A stretch of DNA of 64,000 bases from Streptomyces davaonensis JCM 4913. GTDB taxonomy: Bacteria > Actinomycetota > Actinomycetes > Streptomycetales > Streptomycetaceae. The DNA is taken from assembly GCF_000349325.1 (NCBI RefSeq), contig NC_020504.1:992001-1056000 (forward strand), in the 5' to 3' direction. The position numbers and the translations under genes were made by a program. Below the pieces are notes generated by a model, which was not told the DNA's origin, searched no databases, and worked only from the letters and a program-made list of their open reading frames with translations. The first letter of the stretch is position 1. Every line of letters starts with the position of its first letter. Shown piece by piece: positions 27,414-35,462 of this stretch.

Positions 27414-28292
27414 TCAGCCCTTCATTCCCGACGTGGCCATGCCTTCGACCAGCCTCTTCTGGAAGATGAGGAAGCAGATGAGCGTGGGCAGGAGGGCGAG
27501 TGTCGACATCGCGAACATCGCGCCGTACGAGGAGCCGCTCGTCTGGTCGAGGAAGAGGGTCAGGCCCAGGGGGACGGTGAACTTGTCGTTCTGCTGGAGG
27601 TAGACGAGCTGGTGGAGGAAGTCGTCGTAGGTCCAGATGAAGGTGAAGATGGTCGTGGTGATCAGGGCCGGCTTCATCAGCGGCAGGATGATCTTCCAGT
27701 AGATCTGGAGGGGGTTCGCGCCGTCCATCATCGCCGCCTGGTCCAGCTCGCGCGGGATGGAGCGGATGAACTGGACCATCAGGAAGATGAAGAAGGCGTC
27801 CACCGCGAGGAACTTCGGCACGATCAGCGGCAGGAACGTGTTGATCCAGGTCAGGTTGTAGAAGATCGTGTACTGCGGGATCAGCACCGCCTGGGTGGGC
27901 AGCATCAGCGTGCCGAGCATCAGGCCGAACCAGATCTTCTTGCCGCGGAACTCGAAGCGCGCGAAGGCGTAGGCGGCCAGCGAGCACGAGATGACGTTTC
28001 CGATCACCGCGCCGATCGTGACGATCAGCGAGTTGGTGATGTAGAGCGAGAAGGAGTTGCCGGAGCCGCTCCAGCCCTCGGAGTAGTTCTCCGGGCGCAG
28101 TTGGTTCGGGATGAGCCCCGGGTGCGTGAAGATCTCGGTGTCGGGCTTGAGTGAGCTGCTCAGCATCCACAGCAGCGGGTACAGCATCACGACCGCCACC
28201 CCGATGAGCAGGGTGTGCGCGAAGATACGGCGCGAGCCGGTGAGCGAGCGGAGCCGGCCAAGGGGCGAGGCGCTCGGGGTGATGGCGGACAT
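27414..28292 (-). CDS. Carbohydrate ABC transporter permease (MalG-type)
   Basis: A 292-residue inner-membrane subunit with six predicted helices. The EAA loop that contacts the ATPase reads DQAAMMDGANPLQIYWKIIL, typical of CUT1 sugar importers. ATG 28292 has GAGGAG upstream; ATG 28319 overlaps the previous stop codon (TGATG) and could allow translational re-initiation with nine extra residues. It works with the permease at 28319-29296 and the binding protein at 29437-30768. No ATPase gene is present, so a shared MsiK-type ATPase is assumed. Confidence 0.9.
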   Translation of the reverse strand: MSAITPSASPLGRLRSLTGSRRIFAHTLLIGVAVVMLYPLLWMLSSSLKPDTEIFTHPGLIPNQLRPENYSEGWSGSGNSFSLYITNSLIVTIGAVIGNVISCSLAAYAFARFEFRGKKIWFGLMLGTLMLPTQAVLIPQYTIFYNLTWINTFLPLIVPKFLAVDAFFIFLMVQFIRSIPRELDQAAMMDGANPLQIYWKIILPLMKPALITTTIFTFIWTYDDFLHQLVYLQQNDKFTVPLGLTLFLDQTSGSSYGAMFAMSTLALLPTLICFLIFQKRLVEGMATSGMKG

Positions 28293-28318
28293 GGGGTGAA
28301 GGACTCCTCGCTCGGACA

Positions 28319-29296
28319 TCAGTCGTCGTAGTGGACCCAGTAGCGGCCGGCGATGAAGTTGACCGCCGTGAAGCCCGCGATGACCAGGAACAGCACCCAG
28401 GCGAGCGCCGAGGCGTAGCCCATCTGGAGGTCGGTGAAGCCCTTCTTGTACAGGTACAGGGAATACAACATGGTCGAGTTGAGCGGTCCGCCGGAGCCGT
28501 TGCTGATCACGAACGCGGGGGTGAACGTCTTGAACGCGTCGATGATCTGGAGGACCACATTGAAGAAGACGATCGGGGTGAGCAGCGGCAGGGTGATCCG
28601 GAAGAACCGGGTGACCGGACCGGCGCCGTCGATCGCCGCGGCCTCGTAGACGTCCTTCGGCAGCTGCTTCAGTCCGGCCAGGAAGATCACCATCGGTGTG
28701 CCGAACTGCCAGACGGCCAGCAGGACCAGGGTGTAGAGGGCGGTGTCGGGGCTGGAGATCCAGTCCTGGCCCTCGATGCCGAACCAGGCGAGGAAGTCGT
28801 TGAACAGACCGTCGCCGCCGAAGACCTGCCGCCACACGATGGCGATGGCGACGGCCCCGCCGAGCAGGGACGGCAGATAGAAGGCGGCCCGGTACAGCCC
28901 GATGCCCTTCAGATCCCGGTTGAGCAGCATCGCCACACCGAGCGCGAGCGCCAGCTTCAACGGCACCGACACCAGGACGTAGACCAGCGTGGCGTGCACC
29001 GAGTCCCAGAAGACCGGGTCGTCGGCGAACATCCGCTCGTAGTTGTCCGCCCCGATCCACTGCGCCTCGGTGAGCAGGTCGAAGTCGGTGAAGGACAGAT
29101 AGAGCGAGTCGAGCATCGGATAGATCGTCAGCCCGAAAAGACCGACGAACCAGGGGGCCAGGAAGAGGTACGGCCACCATCCCCCGCCCCGCCGTCTGGC
29201 GAGGCGCCGCCGCATACGGTCACGCTCCCGCAGATCGGACGGAGCGGCGGAACCCACCGCCTCCTTCACGACCGCGTCACTCTGCGCGGTGGTCAT
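28319..29296 (-). CDS. Carbohydrate ABC transporter permease (MalF-type)
   Basis: A 325-residue permease with a basic cytoplasmic N-terminus (RMRRRLARRRGGG), six helices starting at WWPYLFLAPWFVGLFGL, and the EAA loop DVYEAAAIDGAGPVTRFFRI. ATG 29296 has GGGAG six bases upstream; the ATG at 29302 directly abuts that site and is less likely. A degenerate Streptomyces-type intergenic repeat lies between this gene and the upstream binding-protein gene. Confidence 0.9.
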   Translation of the reverse strand: MTTAQSDAVVKEAVGSAAPSDLRERDRMRRRLARRRGGGWWPYLFLAPWFVGLFGLTIYPMLDSLYLSFTDFDLLTEAQWIGADNYERMFADDPVFWDSVHATLVYVLVSVPLKLALALGVAMLLNRDLKGIGLYRAAFYLPSLLGGAVAIAIVWRQVFGGDGLFNDFLAWFGIEGQDWISSPDTALYTLVLLAVWQFGTPMVIFLAGLKQLPKDVYEAAAIDGAGPVTRFFRITLPLLTPIVFFNVVLQIIDAFKTFTPAFVISNGSGGPLNSTMLYSLYLYKKGFTDLQMGYASALAWVLFLVIAGFTAVNFIAGRYWVHYDD

Positions 29297-29354
29297 ACTC
29301 ATCTCCCTGGCCCAACTCCCGGTCTCACAAAGGATTGCGGCTGCCGCAACTCCC

Positions 29355-29415
29355 TAAGGGGCGCGGGGCTGCATCTACTTGCGGCTCCGCCGCAGGGCGC
29401 GACCAGCCACAACGC
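29355..29415. repeat. Streptomyces-type intergenic repeat (AGGGGCGCGGGG...GGGCGCGACCAGCC)
   Basis: The stretch TAAGGGGCGCGGGGCTGC, then TTGCGGCTCCGCCGC, then GGGCGCGACCAGCCACAAC has the layout of a short palindromic repeat that is widespread between genes in Streptomyces genomes. The central GCGGCTCCGCCGC can fold into a stem. It lies inside the ABC operon, between binding protein and permease, where an RNA stem could lower expression of the permeases relative to the binding protein. Confidence 0.6.
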
Positions 29416-29436
29416 AGCAGCAGACGAACGACGGAC

Positions 29437-30768
29437 CTAACCGCCCAAGATCCCAGCTGCCTGATCAAAGAACTCCCCGAGCTGCGCCTTGATCGACTTC
29501 TTCCCGAAAGCCACAGCCAGATTGGACTGGAACAACAGATCCCAGATCTGATCAGCCCCCTGCGGCGGCGGCACCGGCGCCGGCAGCGCATTGCTCGCCT
29601 TGGACACCCGCTGCGCGACGTAGTCCGCGTTCTCCATGTTCAGCTTGTCCGTCTCGGTCAGCCCCGAGGCGATCAGGTTGCGGGCCTTCTCCGTCGGCGG
29701 AATGCCCCGCAGCAGCTGCATGTCCTTGATCGCGGTCTCGTCCTGCGCGAAGAAGTCCATGATCTTCACCGAGTCGGCGACCTTCTTGCTCGCCTTGGTC
29801 GCGCTGAGCAGCACACCACCGTTGACGAAGTTGCCCTCACGGGCGCCTGAGAAGTCGCCCTGCGGAGTGGGCAGGAAGTCCAGCTGCGCGTCGGTGATGG
29901 AGCCGCCCGCGCCGTAGACACCGGAGTCGAAGGTGAACAGGGCCTTGCCGATGACGACCGCGTTCTTGGTGAGGTCGTTGTGCGCGGCGGAGGTGATCGC
30001 GGGCGGCGGCGAGGCGTTCGCCTTGCGCATGTCCGCCCAGTACTCCCACCACTCCTGAAGCGTCTCGGAGGTGAAGCCGAGCTCCTTGCCGTCGTCGGAG
30101 AAGAACGTCTCGCCGTGCTCGCGGGCGAAGACCTCGAAGGCCTGGAGGGTGCCGCCACCGCCGTCGTCGACGCCGTGGGTCTTGCCGCCGCTCTTCTTGT
30201 GGACCTGGGTGGCGATCTCCCTGAGGTCGGCCCAGGTCCACTCGCGGTCGGGCAGCTTCAGGCCGAGCTCCTCCAGGGCGCTGCGGTTGACCGTGAGCTG
30301 GTTGACGCCGATGCCGGAGGGGACGCCGTAGAGCTTGCCGTCGACGGTGCCCGCGGCGAGCAGGGTCTTGGAGAAGCCGGTGAGGTCGAGCGTCTTGCCC
30401 ACGTAGGAGTCGAGCGGGGCGAGGACGCCCTTGCGCGCGTACTGGGCGACCAGCGCGGTGTCCATCTGGAGCAGGTCGGGGGCGCTGCCGCCGGCGATGT
30501 TGGTGTTGAACTTGTCGAAGTACCCGTCGTAGCCGGAGTACGTCTCCCGGATCTTGATCTTCGGGTTCGACTTCTGGAAGGAGGCCAGCGCCTTCTTGTA
30601 CGCCGCGTGCCGGTCGTCGCTGCCCCACCAGATCATGGTCAGGTCGCTGCTGGTGCTGCCGGCTCCGGTGCCGCCGCCGCAGGCGCTGAGGGCGCCGCCG
30701 AGGGTACCGGCGACGGCGAGGCCGCTCGCGGTGCGGAAGAGGGTTCTGCGCGAGATCTGGTGACCCAC
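29437..30768 (-). CDS. Sugar ABC transporter substrate-binding lipoprotein
   Basis: A 443-residue family 1 solute-binding protein. A twin-arginine-containing leader (ISRRTLFRTASGLAVAG) leads to the lipobox LSAC near residue 30, so the mature protein is a lipid-anchored Cys. The mature N-lobe begins LTMIWWGSDDRHAAYKKAL and later shows SAPDLLQMDTALVAQYA, the standard hinge pattern; aromatic residues (WTWADL, WWEYWADM) probably stack on sugar rings. GTG 30768 has GGAGG five bases upstream. Ligand unknown; the neighbouring kinase and ROK repressor suggest an amino sugar or derivative. Confidence 0.9.
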   Translation of the reverse strand: MGHQISRRTLFRTASGLAVAGTLGGALSACGGGTGAGSTSSDLTMIWWGSDDRHAAYKKALASFQKSNPKIKIRETYSGYDGYFDKFNTNIAGGSAPDLLQMDTALVAQYARKGVLAPLDSYVGKTLDLTGFSKTLLAAGTVDGKLYGVPSGIGVNQLTVNRSALEELGLKLPDREWTWADLREIATQVHKKSGGKTHGVDDGGGGTLQAFEVFAREHGETFFSDDGKELGFTSETLQEWWEYWADMRKANASPPPAITSAAHNDLTKNAVVIGKALFTFDSGVYGAGGSITDAQLDFLPTPQGDFSGAREGNFVNGGVLLSATKASKKVADSVKIMDFFAQDETAIKDMQLLRGIPPTEKARNLIASGLTETDKLNMENADYVAQRVSKASNALPAPVPPPQGADQIWDLLFQSNLAVAFGKKSIKAQLGEFFDQAAGILGG

Positions 30769-30911
30769 CGGGTCCTCCCTGGATGTGCGTGACGGATCGC
30801 CCGCCGGCCGTTGCGGCTCGGGATCCTTGTGGATGGCGCCTTCCGGATTGCCGCGACCTCGCCCGGTCGCGCGGCCCTGACGGGCGGGGTCCACGGCCGT
30901 CGTCCCGGCCA

Positions 30912-31013
30912 TGTCCGGACGAGCACGCCCTCGTCCGGCTCGCCGTACGTCGTACGGCTCGATGCCCCGCCCTGAACCGGGTCCCGCCGGTTCAGAAAGC
31001 GCTTGTCCGGACA
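30912..31013 (-). promoter_or_regulatory. Candidate operator cluster upstream of the binding-protein gene
   Basis: The 268-bp gap between the ROK gene and the binding-protein gene holds several symmetric elements: TGTCCGGAC at 30912-30920, a perfect TGTCCGGACA palindrome at 31004-31013, AAGCGCTT at 30997-31004, and a 9-bp inverted repeat CTGAACCGG/CCGGTTCAG at 30972-30995. The last could be the terminator of the ROK gene. The repeated TGTCCGGAC pair is the best candidate for regulator binding; which protein reads it is not known. Confidence 0.4.
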
Positions 31014-31036
31014 TTGGCAGAAGCGGCCGGAGTCCG

Positions 31037-32158
31037 TCAATGCCTGCCCGGGTCCCCGCCGGTCACGGTTTGGATTCCGCGGGCCACCGCGAGCCGGGTG
31101 GCCCCGACGACGGTGCCGTTGTCGCCGAGGGCGCTGCTGACCACGTCGGTGGGCCAACTCAGCTCGGCGAGGGCCGCGCGGACACCGGGCAGGAGCTGCG
31201 GGCGGGCGCCGACGGCGCCGCCGAGCACGATCAGGCCCGGGTCCAGTACGGCGGAGACCGCGGCGGCGAGCCGACCGATGTCGGCGGCGTGCCGGGCGAC
31301 CACCGCGGCGGCGGTGGCATGCCCCTCGTCGGCGAGCGCGAACAGCCGCTCGGCGGTCCGCGGACAGGGCCCGTCGGCGTCCCGCCACGCCTCGGCCGTA
31401 CGCCGCAGCAGGGACCCCACGCCCATGTGCTCCTCCAGGGCCTCGCGGCGCGGCTCGCGGCCCTCGTCCCAGGGGTAGGGCAGGCGCGCGACCTCACCGG
31501 CGGCGCCATTCGCGCCGCGCAGCACGCGGCCGCCGATGACGACGCCGAGGCCGATGCCGACGCCGATGCGCAGATAGCCGAAGGTGTCACGGCCGAGCGC
31601 CGCGCCTTCGTGCAGTTCGGCGAGGGCCGCGCAGTTGACGTTGTTCTCCAGGTGGACGGGGACGCCCGGCGGGAGCGCGACGGCCATGGCGTCGTAGACG
31701 GGTCCGGCCTTGGCGGTCGCGGGGCGCATGCCGGTGCCGTCCCGGTCGCGGGTGGTGACATCGCCGACGGCGACGACGACGGTGCGCAGCGGGGCGTCGG
31801 CCGGCAGCGCGGCGAGGACCGTGCGGACGGTGTCGGCGGCCTCGGCCCGTGGGCCGTCGCCCTCGGCGAGCAGGGTGCCGTCGAGGGCGCAGCCGCGCAC
31901 CCGGGTCCGGTCGGGGCCGAGGTCGACGGCGAGGACGGAGCCGGCGGCGGCGCCGAGCCGGTAGACGGCGGCGGAGCGGCCGGTGGCGCCGGCGGCGGTG
32001 CCGGAGTGGGCCGCGAGGCCGACGGCCTCCAGCTCGGCGACGGCGGAGGACACGGTCGGTTTCGAAAGTCCCGCATCGGCCGCGAGCCGGGGACGGGTGG
32101 CGGCGCTCGCCCCGGCCAGCACGGCGAACACCGCACGCGCGCTCTCGCTCAGGTCCAT
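31037..32158 (-). CDS. ROK-family transcriptional repressor
   Basis: A 373-residue regulator. The N-terminal winged helix (LAADAGLSKPTVSSAVAELE, residues 25-45) is followed by an ROK sugar-binding domain with VLAVDLGPDRTRV and HLENNVNCAALAEL. The zinc-binding CxCGxxGCxE motif usual in ROK proteins is replaced by an arginine/glutamate-rich EGREPRREALEE, so the usual metal site is missing. It lies directly upstream of the importer operon and divergent from the amino-sugar kinase, and most likely controls both. ATG 32158 has GGGGAG close upstream. Confidence 0.85.
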   Translation of the reverse strand: MDLSESARAVFAVLAGASAATRPRLAADAGLSKPTVSSAVAELEAVGLAAHSGTAAGATGRSAAVYRLGAAAGSVLAVDLGPDRTRVRGCALDGTLLAEGDGPRAEAADTVRTVLAALPADAPLRTVVVAVGDVTTRDRDGTGMRPATAKAGPVYDAMAVALPPGVPVHLENNVNCAALAELHEGAALGRDTFGYLRIGVGIGLGVVIGGRVLRGANGAAGEVARLPYPWDEGREPRREALEEHMGVGSLLRRTAEAWRDADGPCPRTAERLFALADEGHATAAAVVARHAADIGRLAAAVSAVLDPGLIVLGGAVGARPQLLPGVRAALAELSWPTDVVSSALGDNGTVVGATRLAVARGIQTVTGGDPGRH

Positions 32159-32285
32159 GGTCTCCCCAGGTCGTGCTGTGGCCGTCCGGTCTTCGTTCGT
32201 CCGGCCGCAAGGATCGTTCGGCGTCGGGTGAGCGGACAACCCGGGGATCAGCACCGGGATTTCCGCGCCTCTTGACGCACCCTAC

Positions 32286-32309
32286 TTCGTTAGTTAACTT
32301 CCTAACGAA
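32286..32309. promoter_or_regulatory. Inverted repeat between ROK gene and kinase gene
   Basis: Arms TTCGTTAG (32286-32293) and CTAACGAA (32302-32309) are perfect and separated by 8 nt; the spacer overlaps an AGTTAACT palindrome. The element is strikingly AT-rich for this genome and lies in the 271-bp divergent region. It has the look of an operator for the adjacent ROK repressor, similar in kind to NagC/ROK sites, which are AT-rich palindromes. Confidence 0.55.
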
Positions 32310-32429
32310 CTCTGGCGGTACTCGCCTGCCGCACTCCTCAGAAGCCTGTCCCGAGGCTTCCCTACCAACATCCTGCCCAGCCACGGTTCGCCCGCCGTCG
32401 CAGACCACTGCAACGACGAAAGAGATTCC

Positions 32430-33338
32430 GTGCAGGACGTTTCTCTCCCGGCCCCGCTGGTGGTCGGTATCGACGTGGGCGGCACCAAGACGCATCTGCG
32501 CGCGATCGCGGGCGCGGACCTGGTCGCCGACCGCGTCCGGGCCAGCACCGGCTGGCGGCCGCACGATCCGGTGGCCGCGGCCGGCTGGCTCGCCGCGCTG
32601 GTCGCCGAGTCCCTGCCCCAGGGCAGCCGCCCGGCGGCCGTGGCGGTCGGCGGCCACGCCTGTGAGACCCCGCGCCAGTGCGCTCAGATCCGCACCGCGG
32701 TGCAGTTGCATTTCGACGCCCCCGCGCTGGTCGTGGGCGACGCCGAACTGCTGGTGCCCGCCGCCGGTCTGGACAAGGGCGTCGGCTTGGTGGCCGGCAC
32801 CGGTTCGGTCGCCGTCGGACGGCTGCCCGACGGCAGCCCGCTCCAGGTCGGCGGCTGGGGCGCGGTCCTCGGCGACGAGGGCGGCTCGGCCGGTCTGGTC
32901 CGGGAGGCCGTACGGGCGGTCTGGGCGGCGCACGACCGCGGCGACGCGCCCGACGCACTGACCGAAGGTCTGCTCGACGCCTTCGAGGTCGCTGAAGTGC
33001 CCGCGTTGGGCGCCGCGTTGGAGTCCGCCCAGGACGTCTCCGCCGCCTGGGGCGCTCACGCTCCGGTGGTGTTCGCGGCGGCCAAGGCCGGTTCGGCGCT
33101 CGCCCGGTCCGTGGTTGCCGAGGGCGGCCGGTCGCTGGCCGGGCTCGTGCAGCGGCTCGCCACACGCGGGGTCCCGGTGGATGACGTGGTGATCGCGGGC
33201 GGCACGATCCTCGCCCAACCCGCGCTGTACGACGCCTTCGTGTCGGTGCTTGCAGAAAGCGTGCCTCACGCACGGCCGACTCCCTTGAGAGTTCCGCCGG
33301 TCCAGGGCGCGATAGCGCTTTCTAGTTCACTTCTCTGA
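32430..33338 (+). CDS. BadF/BadG-type ATPase, probable N-acetylglucosamine kinase
   Basis: A 302-residue ASKHA-fold kinase. The phosphate-1 motif VVGIDVGGTKTHLRA is at residues 10-24, the VAGTGSVAVGR phosphate-2 loop near 120, GDEGGSAGLVREA near 150, and the adenosine motif VVIAGGTIL near 255. The BadF/BadG family contains the eukaryotic-type N-acetylglucosamine kinases; phosphorylation of an amino sugar fits the divergent ROK repressor and the importer. Start is GTG 32430 with AAAGAG upstream. Confidence 0.82.
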   Translation: MQDVSLPAPLVVGIDVGGTKTHLRAIAGADLVADRVRASTGWRPHDPVAAAGWLAALVAESLPQGSRPAAVAVGGHACETPRQCAQIRTAVQLHFDAPALVVGDAELLVPAAGLDKGVGLVAGTGSVAVGRLPDGSPLQVGGWGAVLGDEGGSAGLVREAVRAVWAAHDRGDAPDALTEGLLDAFEVAEVPALGAALESAQDVSAAWGAHAPVVFAAAKAGSALARSVVAEGGRSLAGLVQRLATRGVPVDDVVIAGGTILAQPALYDAFVSVLAESVPHARPTPLRVPPVQGAIALSSSLL

Positions 33339-33441
33339 CACCGCCCGGCCGCCGGCCGCTCCCGCGACCGACACAACTCGCCCGTAGATGTTCGCTCGAT
33401 CCCCCGGCCGCAGGGCCGAAGAACTCCAGAGAGGCAGTCGC

Positions 33442-35373
33442 ATGCCGTCCACCGCCGGGCACCGGTCCCACGCGTCGGTCAGTGAAGTCGCCCTGAACAG
33501 AAGGGGTTTCCTCAGGACGTCCCTGGGCGCCTCGGCCGGAGTGCTGGCAGCCCCCGCCTTCGTGACCTGGCTGGCCGCCGCGGACGCCAAGGCCGCCGCC
33601 GGTGCGGCAGCGTTCGTCGACGACTACCGGACCAACGTCGTCGCGAACCTCACCCCAGAGACCAACGCGGTGATCCGGATCCTCGGCGGCTTCGCCGAGG
33701 TGTGGAAGACCGGCGACGCCTGGAACACCGGCGTGCCGCTCATGCCCGAGGTGCTGCGCGCCAACGTCCGCCACTGCGTGCGCGTCACGACCACGCGGAC
33801 CGAGGAGCAGGCCAAGCAGGCGTTCGTCGTCGACCGCCAGCACCAGAGCTACGCGATGATCGCCGCACTGGGCCCGCTCGCCGACCTGTACCGGTTGGGC
33901 GCCAAGGCGGTCACCTCGATCACCGGCGCTCCCGACGGTACCCCGGACACCAAGATCAGCGACACGCTCCCCGCCGACGCCCCGGCCGGATCAGCGCTCG
34001 GCGCGGGCTCGCAGAGCTCGGATCTCGGCAAGGTGGCCCAGCTGGTGGACACCGTGCGCGGCCCGTTCGCCTCCGGCAACCCGGCCAAGTTCGCCTACCA
34101 GTACCCGCGTCCGTGGCGGATGAACGAGGACAGCGAGGTCGTCGAGACCGGGCGGACGGACGCGCTCGGCTTCCCGGTGTACGACTCCGAGGTCGTCGTC
34201 GCCCCGCAGTTGCTGCGTCAGCGCAGCGCCGACCCGGCCGAGGACGGCGGCTTCCCCAGCGGTCACACCAACGCCCTGCACCTGGCCGGTCTGGCGTTCG
34301 CGTACGCCGTCCCCGAGCGGTTCCAGGAACTGGTCACGCACGCCTTCGCCCTCTCCGACACCCGGATCGTGGCCGGTATGCACTCCCCCGTCGACGTCAT
34401 CGGCGGCCGCGTGATGGCGACGGCGCTCGCGGCGGCCGCGCTGGCCGACCCGGCGAACGCGGAGCTGAAGGCCGCGGCCCGCGCCCAGGCGCTGGCCTAC
34501 TTCGAGGCGCGGACCAGCGAGCAGGATCTCTTCGCCTACGCCCACTCGGCCGGCACCGACACCGACCCGTACGCCGACCGGGAGTCCAACGCCCGCTCCG
34601 TGCGCCCGCGTCTGACGTACATCCTCCCCCAGCGCGGCCGTGACCTCCCGCTGACTGTGCCGAAGGGCGCCGAGGTGCTGCTGGAGACGCGGCTGCCGTA
34701 TCTGGACGCGGCGCAGCGGCGCGCCGTGCTGCGCAGCACGGCGCTGCCCTCCGGGTACGTCCTGCTGGACGGCTTCGAGCAGTGGGGCCGGCTGAACCTG
34801 TTCGCCGCGGCGGACGGCTACGGCGCCTTCGACACCGACGTCACGGTCACGCTGGACGCGGCGGCGGGCGGCTTCCACGCGACCGACAGCTGGCACAACG
34901 ACATCGTCGGCGACGGCTCGCTGACCAAGCGCGGCACCGGCACGCTCACCCTGACCGGCGGCAACCGCTACGACGGCGGCACCGTGGTGGAGGGCGGTGC
35001 GCTGGTCGCCGGTTCGTCCCGGGCCCTGGGGCGCGGGGACGTCCGGGTGGCGCACGGCGGAACGCTGCGCGTGGCTGCCACGACGCGCGTCGAGGGCGGC
35101 TACGTCCAGGACTCCGGCACGCTGGAGGCGACGCTGCGCACCGGGCGCGGGCCCGCGCTGTGGGTGAAGCGGCGCGCCCGACTCGAGCGGGGCGCGGTGC
35201 TCTCTCTGCGCCTGGACGCCGAGCGGCCGCCGGCCGTAGGCAGCACGGTGCCGGTGCTGCACGCGGCGGCGCTGCGCGGACAGTTCGACCGGATCGAGCT
35301 GAACTCCGACCGGCTGCGGGCCGTACCGGTGTACACGGCGGAGGGTCTGTCGGTACGACTCCTGAAGCGGTGA
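33442..35373 (+). CDS. Tat-exported PAP2-superfamily phosphatase with autotransporter-type repeat
   Basis: A 643-residue secreted protein. A twin-arginine signal (NRRGFLRTSLGASAGVLAAP) heads the protein. The acid phosphatase/haloperoxidase core has FPSGHTNALH (His275) and SDTRIVAGMHSPVDVIGG (Arg308, His314, Asp318), the C-terminal PAP2 motifs. From about residue 490 the sequence becomes beta-rich with one autotransporter-associated repeat (GTLTLTGGNRYDGGTVVEGG), unusual as an appendage in a Gram-positive protein. Substrate unknown. ATG 33442 has GAGAGG upstream. It lies 103 bp after the kinase gene on the same strand. Confidence 0.85.
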   Translation: MPSTAGHRSHASVSEVALNRRGFLRTSLGASAGVLAAPAFVTWLAAADAKAAAGAAAFVDDYRTNVVANLTPETNAVIRILGGFAEVWKTGDAWNTGVPLMPEVLRANVRHCVRVTTTRTEEQAKQAFVVDRQHQSYAMIAALGPLADLYRLGAKAVTSITGAPDGTPDTKISDTLPADAPAGSALGAGSQSSDLGKVAQLVDTVRGPFASGNPAKFAYQYPRPWRMNEDSEVVETGRTDALGFPVYDSEVVVAPQLLRQRSADPAEDGGFPSGHTNALHLAGLAFAYAVPERFQELVTHAFALSDTRIVAGMHSPVDVIGGRVMATALAAAALADPANAELKAAARAQALAYFEARTSEQDLFAYAHSAGTDTDPYADRESNARSVRPRLTYILPQRGRDLPLTVPKGAEVLLETRLPYLDAAQRRAVLRSTALPSGYVLLDGFEQWGRLNLFAAADGYGAFDTDVTVTLDAAAGGFHATDSWHNDIVGDGSLTKRGTGTLTLTGGNRYDGGTVVEGGALVAGSSRALGRGDVRVAHGGTLRVAATTRVEGGYVQDSGTLEATLRTGRGPALWVKRRARLERGAVLSLRLDAERPPAVGSTVPVLHAAALRGQFDRIELNSDRLRAVPVYTAEGLSVRLLKR

Positions 35374-35380
35374 CGCCGCT

Positions 35381-35436
35381 GGTGGCGGGAGCTGGTGCAC
35401 AGTAGGCGCATGAGGCGCAGCACCCCTCCCGCCACC
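35381..35436 (+). terminator. Long hairpin after the PAP2 gene
   Basis: Perfect 11-bp arms GGTGGCGGGAG (35381-35391) and CTCCCGCCACC (35426-35436) flank a 34-nt loop, 8 bp after the PAP2 stop codon. There is no T-tract; it probably ends or attenuates transcription before the glycosyltransferase gene. Confidence 0.55.
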
Positions 35437-35462
35437 GTGCGGCCGGTGACATCGCGGGACGC

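Noticed and set aside
26334..28154. Very long open frame on the plus strand opposite the toroid enzyme and MalG genes
   Set aside because: It is a GC-bias artefact: Val/Arg/Glu/Gly-rich with no domain, and it lies antisense to well-supported genes.
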